Shown here: in pieces, positions 18,050 through 24,739 of the stretch | Layout of the letters: the number at the start of each line of letters is the position of its first letter | Numbering within the stretch: position 1 is the stretch's first letter | From: Dokdonella fugitiva | Lineage (GTDB): Bacteria; Pseudomonadota; Gammaproteobacteria; Xanthomonadales; Rhodanobacteraceae | NCBI RefSeq assembly: GCF_014138265.1 | Contig: NZ_JACGXL010000002.1 | Span: 620,001-684,000, forward strand | Length of the DNA stretch: 64,000 nt | Direction of reading: 5' to 3' | Position numbers and translations under genes: made by a program | The notes under the pieces: model-generated | Database searches by the model: none | What the model was told of the DNA's origin: nothing | Seen by the model: the letters and a program-made list of their open reading frames with translations, nothing else

Positions 18050-19234
18050 ATGAAAGGCATGGATCGACGCGGTTTCCTGCATTCGTGTGGTGCGCTCGCG
18101 GCCTCGGCCGCGGTGCCGGTCGCGCTCGCGGGCTGTGCGGCGACGCTGCCCATCGCCACGCGGCGCACCGCCGCGGCACCGGATCTGTCGTTTGCGGACG
18201 CGTGCGGCATCCCGCCGGTGCACGTCTCGGCCGAGCGCGAGATCCGCACGGTGGTCGGCCTGCGGCCGTACCGGCCGTCCGGTTTCGTCGTGCGGGCCGA
18301 GCGGTTCGGCGACACCCTCGTCGTGCACAACTACGGCCACGGCGGCTCCGGCATCACGCTGTCGTGGGGCACCTCGAAGCTCGCGGTCGATCTCGGCGCG
18401 CCCGGCCATCGCGGCCCGGTCGCCGTGCTCGGCAGTGGTGCGGTCGGCCTGTCGAACGCGATCCTGCTGCAGGAGGCGGGCTTCGACGTCACGATCCACA
18501 CGAAGGCGCTGCCGCCCGAGACGACCTCGAACATCGCGGGCGGCCAGTGGTTCCCCGCGTACCTGTCCGAGCGCGCGAAGCGCACGCCCGCGTTCGAGGC
18601 GCAACTGCTCGCGGCCGCGCAGTTCGCCTACCGGCGCTACCAAATCATGATGGGACCGCGCTGGGGCGTGCGCTGGATGCGCAACTACTACCTGTCGCAC
18701 GAGCCGTTCAACGAAGGCGGCTATATCGGCATGGACAGCCCATTACGCGAACTCATGCCCGAGCATCGCGACCTCGCGCCGGGCGAGCATCCGTTTGCCG
18801 ACTACGCCCACCTGCGCCAGTTCGACACGCCGGTGATCGAGCCGCCGGTCTACCTCGCGGCGATGCTCGACGAGTTCCGCATCGCCGGCGGCCGCGTGCG
18901 CGTCGGTGAGATCACCGACCTCGCCGCGCTGCAGGCGTTGCCCGAGAAGCTCGTGTTCAACTGCACCGGGCTCGGCGCGAAGGCGCTGTTCGGCGACGCG
19001 GAACTCACGCCCGTGAAAGGACAGCTGACGGTCCTGCTGCCGCAACCGGAAGTCGAATACGCGGTGATCGCAGGCGACTTCTACATGTTCTCGCGTGCCG
19101 ACGGCATCCTGCTCGGCGGCACGCACGCGGAAGGCGACTGGTCGCTCGAGCCCGACCTCGCGGCGAAGCGGCGCGTGCTCGCGGGCCACAAGTCGCTGTT
19201 CGACGGCTTCCGCGCGTGCGGGCGCAAGGCCTGA
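18050..19234 (+). CDS. FAD-dependent D-amino-acid-oxidase-like protein with circularly permuted motif order and Tat/lipobox signal
   Basis: 394 residues. The N-terminus has a twin-arginine signal (DRRGFLHSCGAL) and a lipobox LAGC with Cys29, so a Tat-exported lipoprotein is likely. The mature part starts with motifs that close the canonical DAAO fold: GLRPYRPSG (70-78) and VVHNYGHGGSGITLSWG (91-107). The Rossmann FAD motif VLGSGAVGL comes only afterwards (126-134), and the chain ends with MFSRADGILLGGT (346-358), which normally precedes GLRPxR. The order is therefore a circular permutation of the usual one, with all key motifs intact. The expected activity is oxidative deamination of D-amino acids, glycine or a similar amine at the cell envelope; the substrate is unknown. 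The gene is divergent from the TonB receptor. Confidence 0.8.
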   Translation: MKGMDRRGFLHSCGALAASAAVPVALAGCAATLPIATRRTAAAPDLSFADACGIPPVHVSAEREIRTVVGLRPYRPSGFVVRAERFGDTLVVHNYGHGGSGITLSWGTSKLAVDLGAPGHRGPVAVLGSGAVGLSNAILLQEAGFDVTIHTKALPPETTSNIAGGQWFPAYLSERAKRTPAFEAQLLAAAQFAYRRYQIMMGPRWGVRWMRNYYLSHEPFNEGGYIGMDSPLRELMPEHRDLAPGEHPFADYAHLRQFDTPVIEPPVYLAAMLDEFRIAGGRVRVGEITDLAALQALPEKLVFNCTGLGAKALFGDAELTPVKGQLTVLLPQPEVEYAVIAGDFYMFSRADGILLGGTHAEGDWSLEPDLAAKRRVLAGHKSLFDGFRACGRKA

Positions 19235-19248
19235 CGCGCGCGTTCCCG

Positions 19249-19302
19249 GCAGGAGCGACGGACGTCGCGATGCCTTGCTTCGATCGAAGAAAGTGCATCG
19301 CG
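19249..19302. repeat. Degenerate copy of the GGAGCG..GCGATGC intergenic palindrome
   Basis: GCAGGAGCGACGGACGTCGC followed by GATGC, a spacer, then GCATCGCG. It resembles the better-conserved palindrome at 21951-22018 and lies just after the oxidoreductase stop, before the convergent secreted-protein gene. Confidence 0.5.
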
Positions 19303-19328
19303 GCGGCCGGCGCGCGCGGAAGAAGCAA

Positions 19329-20186
19329 TCAGCGCCGCGGCGGCGGATCCGGCACGAAGCCGCCCGGGAACGGCTGCGGTTCCGTGCGCGCGACCGGGCG
19401 CGCGATGATCCCCTGCGCGACGAGATTGGCGTAGCTGTCGTACCACACCGCGAGCGTTTCGGCGGGCGCGCGCGACGCGCGTTCGAACGTGGTTTCGTCG
19501 ACGTGGGCGAATTCGCGCGCACCATGGCCGGTGCCGAGGCGTTCGGCCGGCGCAAAGGCGTCGGCCTTCGCGCGCGATTCCGGCTTCGCCTGCGCCATCG
19601 ACGCGTTCGGTGCGGCCGCGCCCGCCGTCGCGGCGCGTTCGGAACGCTGCATTTCGGCGGCCGGTGCCGCGGCACTCGGGGCGGGCGGCGCAGGCGCCGC
19701 GTCCTTGGCGGCGTCGTTCGCGACCTGTTCGCGCTCGCGCCACACCGGCATGCGCTCGGTGAACACGGCGACGCCGATCACGCCGACGTTCTTCGGTCGG
19801 CCGGTACGCGCTGCATAGCTGTTCGGCAGCGCGGTGAAATTGAACTGCGCGATCTCGTCGAGGTTCTTGCGCCAGCCGGCGATCTCGGTCGATTCCCACG
19901 CGTCGAGCACGTAGCCGGTCTGGCTCGTGTCGGCGGTCTGGCCGCTGACCGCGTTGACGCCGTCGACGCTGAGCACGGCGAGCACGCGCGCGCCGGTGCG
20001 GTTGGACAGGCGCACCGAGTAGCGGTGGCCGGGGGTGCCGGCGACGTAGAGCTTGCCGTTGTCGGCGTAGGTCGGCAGGGTCTGGCCGGTGTCGCGGTCG
20101 ACGACCGCGAGGTCGAGCAGGCTGCCCGCGTGCGCCGTCGAGGCGAGGCCGGCAGCGAGCAGGGCGGCGCAAAGCAGGGTACGCAT
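19329..20186 (-). CDS. Secreted protein of unknown function
   Basis: 285 residues with a clear signal peptide (MRTLLCAALLAAGLASTAHA, cleavage before GS). The N-terminal ~140 residues look like a compact beta domain (LPTYADNGKLYVAGTPGHRY, VLAVLSVDGVNAVSG). Then comes a low-complexity Ala/Pro/Glu linker, and a C-terminal part with WYDSYANLVAQGII and Pro-rich FVPDPPPRR. I think similar proteins are common in Xanthomonadales, but I know no function. GGAG precedes the ATG. Periplasmic or extracellular. Confidence 0.65.
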   Translation of the reverse strand: MRTLLCAALLAAGLASTAHAGSLLDLAVVDRDTGQTLPTYADNGKLYVAGTPGHRYSVRLSNRTGARVLAVLSVDGVNAVSGQTADTSQTGYVLDAWESTEIAGWRKNLDEIAQFNFTALPNSYAARTGRPKNVGVIGVAVFTERMPVWREREQVANDAAKDAAPAPPAPSAAAPAAEMQRSERAATAGAAAPNASMAQAKPESRAKADAFAPAERLGTGHGAREFAHVDETTFERASRAPAETLAVWYDSYANLVAQGIIARPVARTEPQPFPGGFVPDPPPRR

Positions 20187-20503
20187 GACGCATCTCCGTG
20201 GGTGGGCAGCGTTCGATCCAACGCCGCAGCGGGTGTCCCGGGGTTGAACGCGTGCCCGCGCGGGAAGCGAACGCCTCTCCGCCCGTCACCGGGCGCTCGG
20301 AGCGGGAGCCGAAAGCCTGAAACACGGAGCACACGGGACACGCCGAGGGAAAGCTCTCAGGAAAAAAAAAGCGTCTCGGCACTTGCCTCCTCCGCGTGCT
20401 CCGTGTGCTCCGTGTTTCCTCCTTTCGCCTTTGTGTCCCTCGGGCCGCACGCAGGCGACAGTTCCCGTAAACTCGTCGGTCCATCTGCAGCCCGTGCACC
20501 CGC
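20187..20503. other. Intergenic region upstream of trpS
   Basis: 317 bases without a gene. It holds a 17-bp perfect inverted repeat (listed separately), an inner GCCGAG/CTCGGC pair (20342-20347, 20375-20380), a nine-base A-run at 20362-20370, and the divergent promoters of the secreted-protein gene and trpS. I see no convincing tryptophan leader peptide or T-box. Confidence 0.5.
20320..20417. repeat. 17-bp inverted repeat (AAACACGGAGCACACGG) with long spacer
   Basis: AAACACGGAGCACACGG at 20320-20336 and its exact complement at 20401-20417. The right arm is embedded in a short GTGCTCC/GTGTGCTCC tandem. The arms are 64 bases apart with an inner GCCGAG/CTCGGC stem. Such CTCCGTGTGCTCCGTG stretches recur between genes in many bacteria, so this is probably a small repetitive palindrome and not a gene-specific control. 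Confidence 0.6.
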
Positions 20504-21865
20504 GTGAGCCACGACCAGCGCCGGATCCTGACCGGCATCACGACCAGCGGTACGCCGCACCTCGGCAACTACGTCGGTGCGATCCGCCCGGCGATCGCCG
20601 CGAGCCGCCGTGCCGACGCGGAATCGTTCTATTTCCTCGCCGACTACCACGCACTGATCAAGACCGGCGATCCCGCGCGCGTGCAGCAGTCGACGCTGGA
20701 GATCGCCGCGAGCTGGCTCGCCTGCGGGCTCGACCCGGACACCGTGCACTTCTACCGGCAGTCCGACATCCCGGAGATCCCCGAGCTCACCTGGTTCCTC
20801 ACCTGCGTGACCGCGAAGGGCCTGCTCAACCGCGCCCACGCGTACAAGGCCGCGGTCGACCAGAACAGCGCGGCCGGCGAGGACGCCGACGCGGGCATCA
20901 CCGCGGGCCTGTACATGTACCCGGTGCTGATGGCCGCGGACATCCTCATCTTCAACGCGCACGAGGTGCCGGTCGGCCGCGACCAGATCCAGCACATCGA
21001 GATGGCGCGCGACATCGGCCAGCGCTTCAACCACCTCTACGGCGGCGACTACTTCACGTTGCCGGAGGCGCGCATCGAGGAGAACGTCGCGACCCTGCCC
21101 GGCACCGACGGGCGCAAGATGTCCAAGAGCTACGACAACACGATCCCGCTGTGGTTGCCGGCGAAGGACCTGCGCAAGGCGATCCTCGGCATCGTCACGG
21201 ATTCGCGCGCGCCGGGCGAGGCGAAGGATCCGGATACGTCGAACATCTTCGCGATCTACCAGGCGTTCGCGGACGCCGACGAGACCGCGGCGATGCGCCG
21301 CGCGTTCGCCGACGGCATCGCCTGGGGCGAAGCGAAGCAGGCGCTGTTCGAGCGCGTCGACGCCGAGCTCGCGCCGATGCGCGAACGCTACGACGCGCTC
21401 GTCGCCGAGCCCGAACGCATCGAAAAACTGTTGCTCGACGGCGCGCGCCGCGTGCGCGAAATCGGCGTGCCGCTGTTGCGCCGACTGCGCAACGCGGTCG
21501 GTATCCGCCCGCTGGACGAAATTCACGGCAGCGCGCGTGGTGAAGCTTCTCGTGATCGAGTGACGTCGAGCGGAAGTGCGTTGCCGCAACTCAAGAGCTA
21601 TCGCGAGGCCGACGGCAAGTTCTATTTCAAGCTCGAAGCCGCCGACGGCGCGCTGCTGCTGCAGAGCCGAGCGTTCGATGCGCCGAAGGACGCGGGCCGC
21701 TTGAGCGCCGCGCTCGTCGAGGCGGGCGACGATGCGACGGCGATCGCCGCGCTGCTGTCGCAATGCGTCCCCGACGCTGCCTCGGTGTTGCCGACGGAAG
21801 CGATCATCGCGGCGCTCGCGCGCCTCAAGGCCGACAAGCTCGCGAAGAAGACGCAGAAGAACTGA
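20504..21865 (+). CDS. trpS: Tryptophanyl-tRNA synthetase with C-terminal extension
   Basis: 453 residues; typical bacterial TrpS has about 330. The HIGH-equivalent is GTPHLGNYVGA and the KMSKS loop is GRKMSKSYD; the tryptophan-pocket GLYMYPVLMAADIL and PVGRDQIQHIEMARDI are intact. It charges tRNA-Trp in the cytosol. After about residue 345 there is an extra domain (LPQLKSYREADGKFYFKLEA, then GALLLQSRAF) that resembles a DUF1508/YegP-like beta module, and a Lys-rich tail. I recall extended TrpS proteins in Xanthomonadales. The start is GTG with no strong ribosome site; no in-frame ATG lies nearby. Confidence 0.92.
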   Translation: MSHDQRRILTGITTSGTPHLGNYVGAIRPAIAASRRADAESFYFLADYHALIKTGDPARVQQSTLEIAASWLACGLDPDTVHFYRQSDIPEIPELTWFLTCVTAKGLLNRAHAYKAAVDQNSAAGEDADAGITAGLYMYPVLMAADILIFNAHEVPVGRDQIQHIEMARDIGQRFNHLYGGDYFTLPEARIEENVATLPGTDGRKMSKSYDNTIPLWLPAKDLRKAILGIVTDSRAPGEAKDPDTSNIFAIYQAFADADETAAMRRAFADGIAWGEAKQALFERVDAELAPMRERYDALVAEPERIEKLLLDGARRVREIGVPLLRRLRNAVGIRPLDEIHGSARGEASRDRVTSSGSALPQLKSYREADGKFYFKLEAADGALLLQSRAFDAPKDAGRLSAALVEAGDDATAIAALLSQCVPDAASVLPTEAIIAALARLKADKLAKKTQKN

Positions 21866-21950
21866 ACGCCGCAGGCGACCGTCGGTCGGCCCGCCAGCTT
21901 GGCAACTCGCGCGGCTTGATCCGCGCCCGCGAGGCTCTACATCTTCCCCT

Positions 21951-22018
21951 GTGGGAGCGGCGGAAGCCGCGATGCTTTCGCCATCCGAGCAGAGCATCGC
22001 GGCTTCCGCCGCTCCTAC
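21951..22018. repeat. Long intergenic palindrome (26-bp arms, one mismatch)
   Basis: Left arm 21951-21976 begins GTGGGAGCGGCGGAAGCCGC and right arm 21993-22018 is its complement apart from one base. It belongs to the TGTAGGAGCGGC..GCCGCGA type of extragenic palindrome common in Pseudomonas and Xanthomonadales. Placed between trpS and lpxO, both rightward, it can also act as a transcription stop for trpS. Confidence 0.75.
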
Positions 22019-22095
22019 AAAAGACGCCGATCAATAGGCCGCCGGCGCCTGACGGCGTATCCTGAGCGACCCCGAATCCCGAAATCCCCGCGTCC

Positions 22096-23031
22096 GTGTC
22101 CTTCCGCCTGATCCTCGCCGTCGTCGCCGTGCTCTACCTCGCCAGCGTGCTCTACGTGCACTGGCGCGGCCGCGAGCGCCTCTCGTTCCGGCGCCAGCTC
22201 GTCGATCACTCCGGCATATTCGCGCCGTACAACGTGCTCATGTACGCGTTCTCGGCGACACCCGCGCGGCCGTACCTCGACCGCGCCGCGTTCGCTCACC
22301 TCGACGCGCTGCGCGACGGCTGGCAGGGCATCCGCGAAGAGGCGCTGCGCCTGTTCGACGAGGGCTACATCCGTTCGGCCGAGAAGCACAACGACGCGAG
22401 CTTCTCGTCGTTCTTCAAGGAAGGCTGGAAGCGCTTCTACCTCAAGTGGTACGGCGAGCCGCTGCCGTCCGCGCACGCGCTGTGCCCGAACACGGTCGCG
22501 TTGCTCGGGACGATCCCGCAGGTGAAGGCGGCGATGTTCGCGCTGCTGCCGCCGGGCGCGAAGCTCAACCCGCACCGCGATCCGTTCGCGGGCTCGTTGC
22601 GCTACCACCTCGGTCTCGTCACGCCGAACTCGGATGCCTGCCGCATCTTCGTCGACGGCGAGGAATATTCGTGGCGCGACGGCGAGGACGTCGTGTTCGA
22701 CGAAACCTACGTGCACTGGGCCGAGAACCGCACCGAGCAGACGCGCGTGATCCTGTTCTGCGACGTCGAACGTCCGCTGCGCACGCCGATCCTGCGCGCC
22801 ATCAACCGCGTCGTCGGCCGCGTGCTCGGCCAGGCGACCGCGACGCAGAACGTCGGCGGCGAACGCGTCGGCGCGATCAACCGCCTGTACGGTCTCGCGC
22901 ACGAGGCCGGCGTGCTGCGCAAGCGCTTCAAGCGCGCGACGCCGCGCCTGTACAAGTTCACGCGCATCGTGCTGCCGCTCGTCGTGCTCGCCTGGCTGCT
23001 GCTGCCGCTGCTGCGAACGTACGCGCCCTGA
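22096..23031 (+). CDS. lpxO: Lipid A hydroxylase LpxO-like (aspartyl/asparaginyl beta-hydroxylase family)
   Basis: 311 residues. Residues 4-22 form an N-terminal membrane anchor, and a second hydrophobic segment (IVLPLVVLAWLLLPLL) ends the chain. The cupin-type Fe(II)/2-oxoglutarate site is NPHRDPF (His160, Asp162) with distal His207 in YVHWAENRT; the 2-oxoglutarate-binding Arg lies in RYHLGL. Length and both membrane ends match LpxO, which adds a 2-hydroxyl to the secondary myristate of lipid A at the inner membrane. The start is GTG at 22096. It stands alone between repeats. Confidence 0.82.
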   Translation: MSFRLILAVVAVLYLASVLYVHWRGRERLSFRRQLVDHSGIFAPYNVLMYAFSATPARPYLDRAAFAHLDALRDGWQGIREEALRLFDEGYIRSAEKHNDASFSSFFKEGWKRFYLKWYGEPLPSAHALCPNTVALLGTIPQVKAAMFALLPPGAKLNPHRDPFAGSLRYHLGLVTPNSDACRIFVDGEEYSWRDGEDVVFDETYVHWAENRTEQTRVILFCDVERPLRTPILRAINRVVGRVLGQATATQNVGGERVGAINRLYGLAHEAGVLRKRFKRATPRLYKFTRIVLPLVVLAWLLLPLLRTYAP

Positions 23032-23050
23032 GCGCGGTGAACCGAAGGTA

Positions 23051-23099
23051 GGCCGGACGCGCTTCGCGTGGCCGGCACGTGCGCCGCGAAGCGCCGGCC
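23051..23099. repeat. Imperfect REP-like hairpin
   Basis: GGCCGGACGCGCTTCGCG at 23051-23068 pairs with CGCGAAGCGCCGGCC at 23085-23099, with a small bulge. It lies between the converging lpxO and dusB genes. The CGCGCTTCGCG core recurs in the element at 37713-37801. Confidence 0.6.
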
Positions 23100-23130
23100 G
23101 ACCGATGGTCGCCCCGGCCTGCGGTTCGCG

Positions 23131-24129
23131 CTATGCCGCCGCGGCGAATTCGTGTGCCGCGTCCGCGGCGAGCGCATCGAAATACTCGCGCGTGAGGCGT
23201 TGCTGTTCGCCCGCGCTCTCGGCGCGGTTCGCGACCGCGCGGAATGCGGCGTTCTCGGGGCGGTCCTTCGCATACCAGCCGAGGTGTTTGCGCGCGATGC
23301 GCACGCCCTGCGCCTCGCCGTAGAACGCGTAGAGGTCGTCGAGGTGGCCGAGCAGGATGCCTTGCACCTCGCGCGGCGACGGCGGCGCGAGCGTCGCGCC
23401 GGTCGCGAGGTGGTGCGCGATTTCGCCGAAGATCCACGGCCGGCCCTGGGCCGCGCGGCCGATCATGACCGCGTCGGCGCCGGTGGCTTCGAGCACGTGT
23501 TTCGCCTTCGCGGGTGAATCGACGTCGCCGTTGGCGAACACCGGAATGCGGATCGCGGCCTTGATCGCCGCGATCGTCTCGTATTCCGCTTCGCCCTGGT
23601 AGAGGTCCGCGCGCGTACGGCCGTGCACCGCGAGCGCAGCGATGCCGGCGTCCTCGGCGATCTTCGCGATCACGAGGCCGTTGCGGTTGTCGCGGTTCCA
23701 GCCGGTGCGGATCTTCAGCGTGACGGGTACGTCGACCGCGTTCACGACGGCGGCAAGGATGCGCGCGACGAGCGGCTCGTCCTGCAGGAGTGCCGAACCC
23801 GACCAGACGTTGCAGACCTTCTTCGCCGGGCAGCCCATGTTGATGTCGATGAGCTGCGCGCCGTGGTCGACGTTGTAGCGCGCGGCTTGGGCGAGCATGG
23901 CCGGGTCATAGCCGGCGATCTGCACGCTGACGGGATCGGGCTCGCCGACGTGGTCCATGCGCTGGCGCGACTTGCGCGTCGTCCACAGGCGCGGGTCGGC
24001 GGTGGTCATCTCGGACACGGCGAGGCCCGCGCCGAGCCGCTTGCACAGCTGGCGGAACGGCTTGTCGGTGACGCCGGCCATCGGCGCGAGCACGACGGGC
24101 GGGTCGATCGCGTAGGGACCGATGCGCAT
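23131..24129 (-). CDS. dusB: tRNA-dihydrouridine synthase B
   Basis: 332 residues. The opening MRIGPYAIDPPVVLAPMAGV is typical of DusB. The catalytic cysteine is Cys100 in INMGCPAKKV, and FMN-binding segments include KIRTGWN, VHGRTR and ANGDVDS plus AVMIGRAAQGRPW. It reduces specific uridines in tRNA to dihydrouridine using NADPH and FMN. In many gammaproteobacteria dusB is followed by fis; here its downstream neighbour is lpxO on the other strand, so that linkage is lost. Confidence 0.92.
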   Translation of the reverse strand: MRIGPYAIDPPVVLAPMAGVTDKPFRQLCKRLGAGLAVSEMTTADPRLWTTRKSRQRMDHVGEPDPVSVQIAGYDPAMLAQAARYNVDHGAQLIDINMGCPAKKVCNVWSGSALLQDEPLVARILAAVVNAVDVPVTLKIRTGWNRDNRNGLVIAKIAEDAGIAALAVHGRTRADLYQGEAEYETIAAIKAAIRIPVFANGDVDSPAKAKHVLEATGADAVMIGRAAQGRPWIFGEIAHHLATGATLAPPSPREVQGILLGHLDDLYAFYGEAQGVRIARKHLGWYAKDRPENAAFRAVANRAESAGEQQRLTREYFDALAADAAHEFAAAA

Positions 24130-24252
24130 GGGGGCGGCATTGTAGCTGCGCGGCGTCCGGCGCGCTCCGACGCCGGATCGGGAGGCGGTGGGCGATGCGG
24201 ATCACGCCTCAAAGCGCGCACACTCGCACGATCTCGGCTGCCGGGAGGGGCG

Positions 24253-24642
24253 ATGATCGAAGGAACCTGCCACTGTGGCGCCGTTCGCTGGCGATTCGAC
24301 GGCGAGCCCGACGGCGCGACCGCGTGCAACTGCACGGTGTGCCGTCGCTACGGCGTGCTGTGGGCGTACGACTACGACGGCGAAGGCATCCACGTCACGG
24401 GTTCGACGCGTGCGTACGTGCGTGGCGAGGCGCTCGAATTCCATTTCTGCGCGAACTGCGCCTGCGTCGCGTACTGGCGCTCGCGCCGCGTGCAGAACGA
24501 CGGCCGGCGGCGCATCGCGGTGAACCTGCGCCTGGCCGAGCCCGAGGCGGTCGCGCGCATCCCGATCGACCACTTCGACGGCCTCGACACGTTCGGCGAC
24601 CTGCCGCGCGACGGCCGTTGCGTCGCCGACTACTGGTTCTAG
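24253..24642 (+). CDS. GFA-family (glutathione-dependent formaldehyde-activating/CENP-V-like) protein
   Basis: 129 residues. Zinc ligands are seen as GTCHCGAVRW (Cys-x-Cys) near the N-terminus, NCTVCRRYG, and CANCACVAYW, the standard GFA pattern of paired cysteines. GGGAGGGG precedes the ATG. GFA proteins are small zinc beta-proteins; only a few have shown S-hydroxymethylglutathione synthase activity, so the enzymatic name should not be taken literally. A single gene divergent from dusB. Confidence 0.85.
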   Translation: MIEGTCHCGAVRWRFDGEPDGATACNCTVCRRYGVLWAYDYDGEGIHVTGSTRAYVRGEALEFHFCANCACVAYWRSRRVQNDGRRRIAVNLRLAEPEAVARIPIDHFDGLDTFGDLPRDGRCVADYWF

Positions 24643-24665
24643 CGCGGCCGTCGACGAGCGCAGAC

Positions 24666-24698
24666 AAAAAGAGAGGGCGGCCCGCAGGCCGCCCTCTC
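24666..24698 (-). terminator. Rho-independent terminator of the HAF-repeat-like gene
   Basis: A perfect 12-bp stem GAGAGGGCGGCC/GGCCGCCCTCTC with loop CGCA; on the minus strand it is followed by five T. It lies 41 bases past the stop at 24740. It can also stop rightward transcription from the GFA gene by its stem alone. Confidence 0.82.
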
Positions 24699-24739
24699 CA
24701 GGCACGCAGCGCGAGCGGATCGCTCCGCCGCGCACTTCT

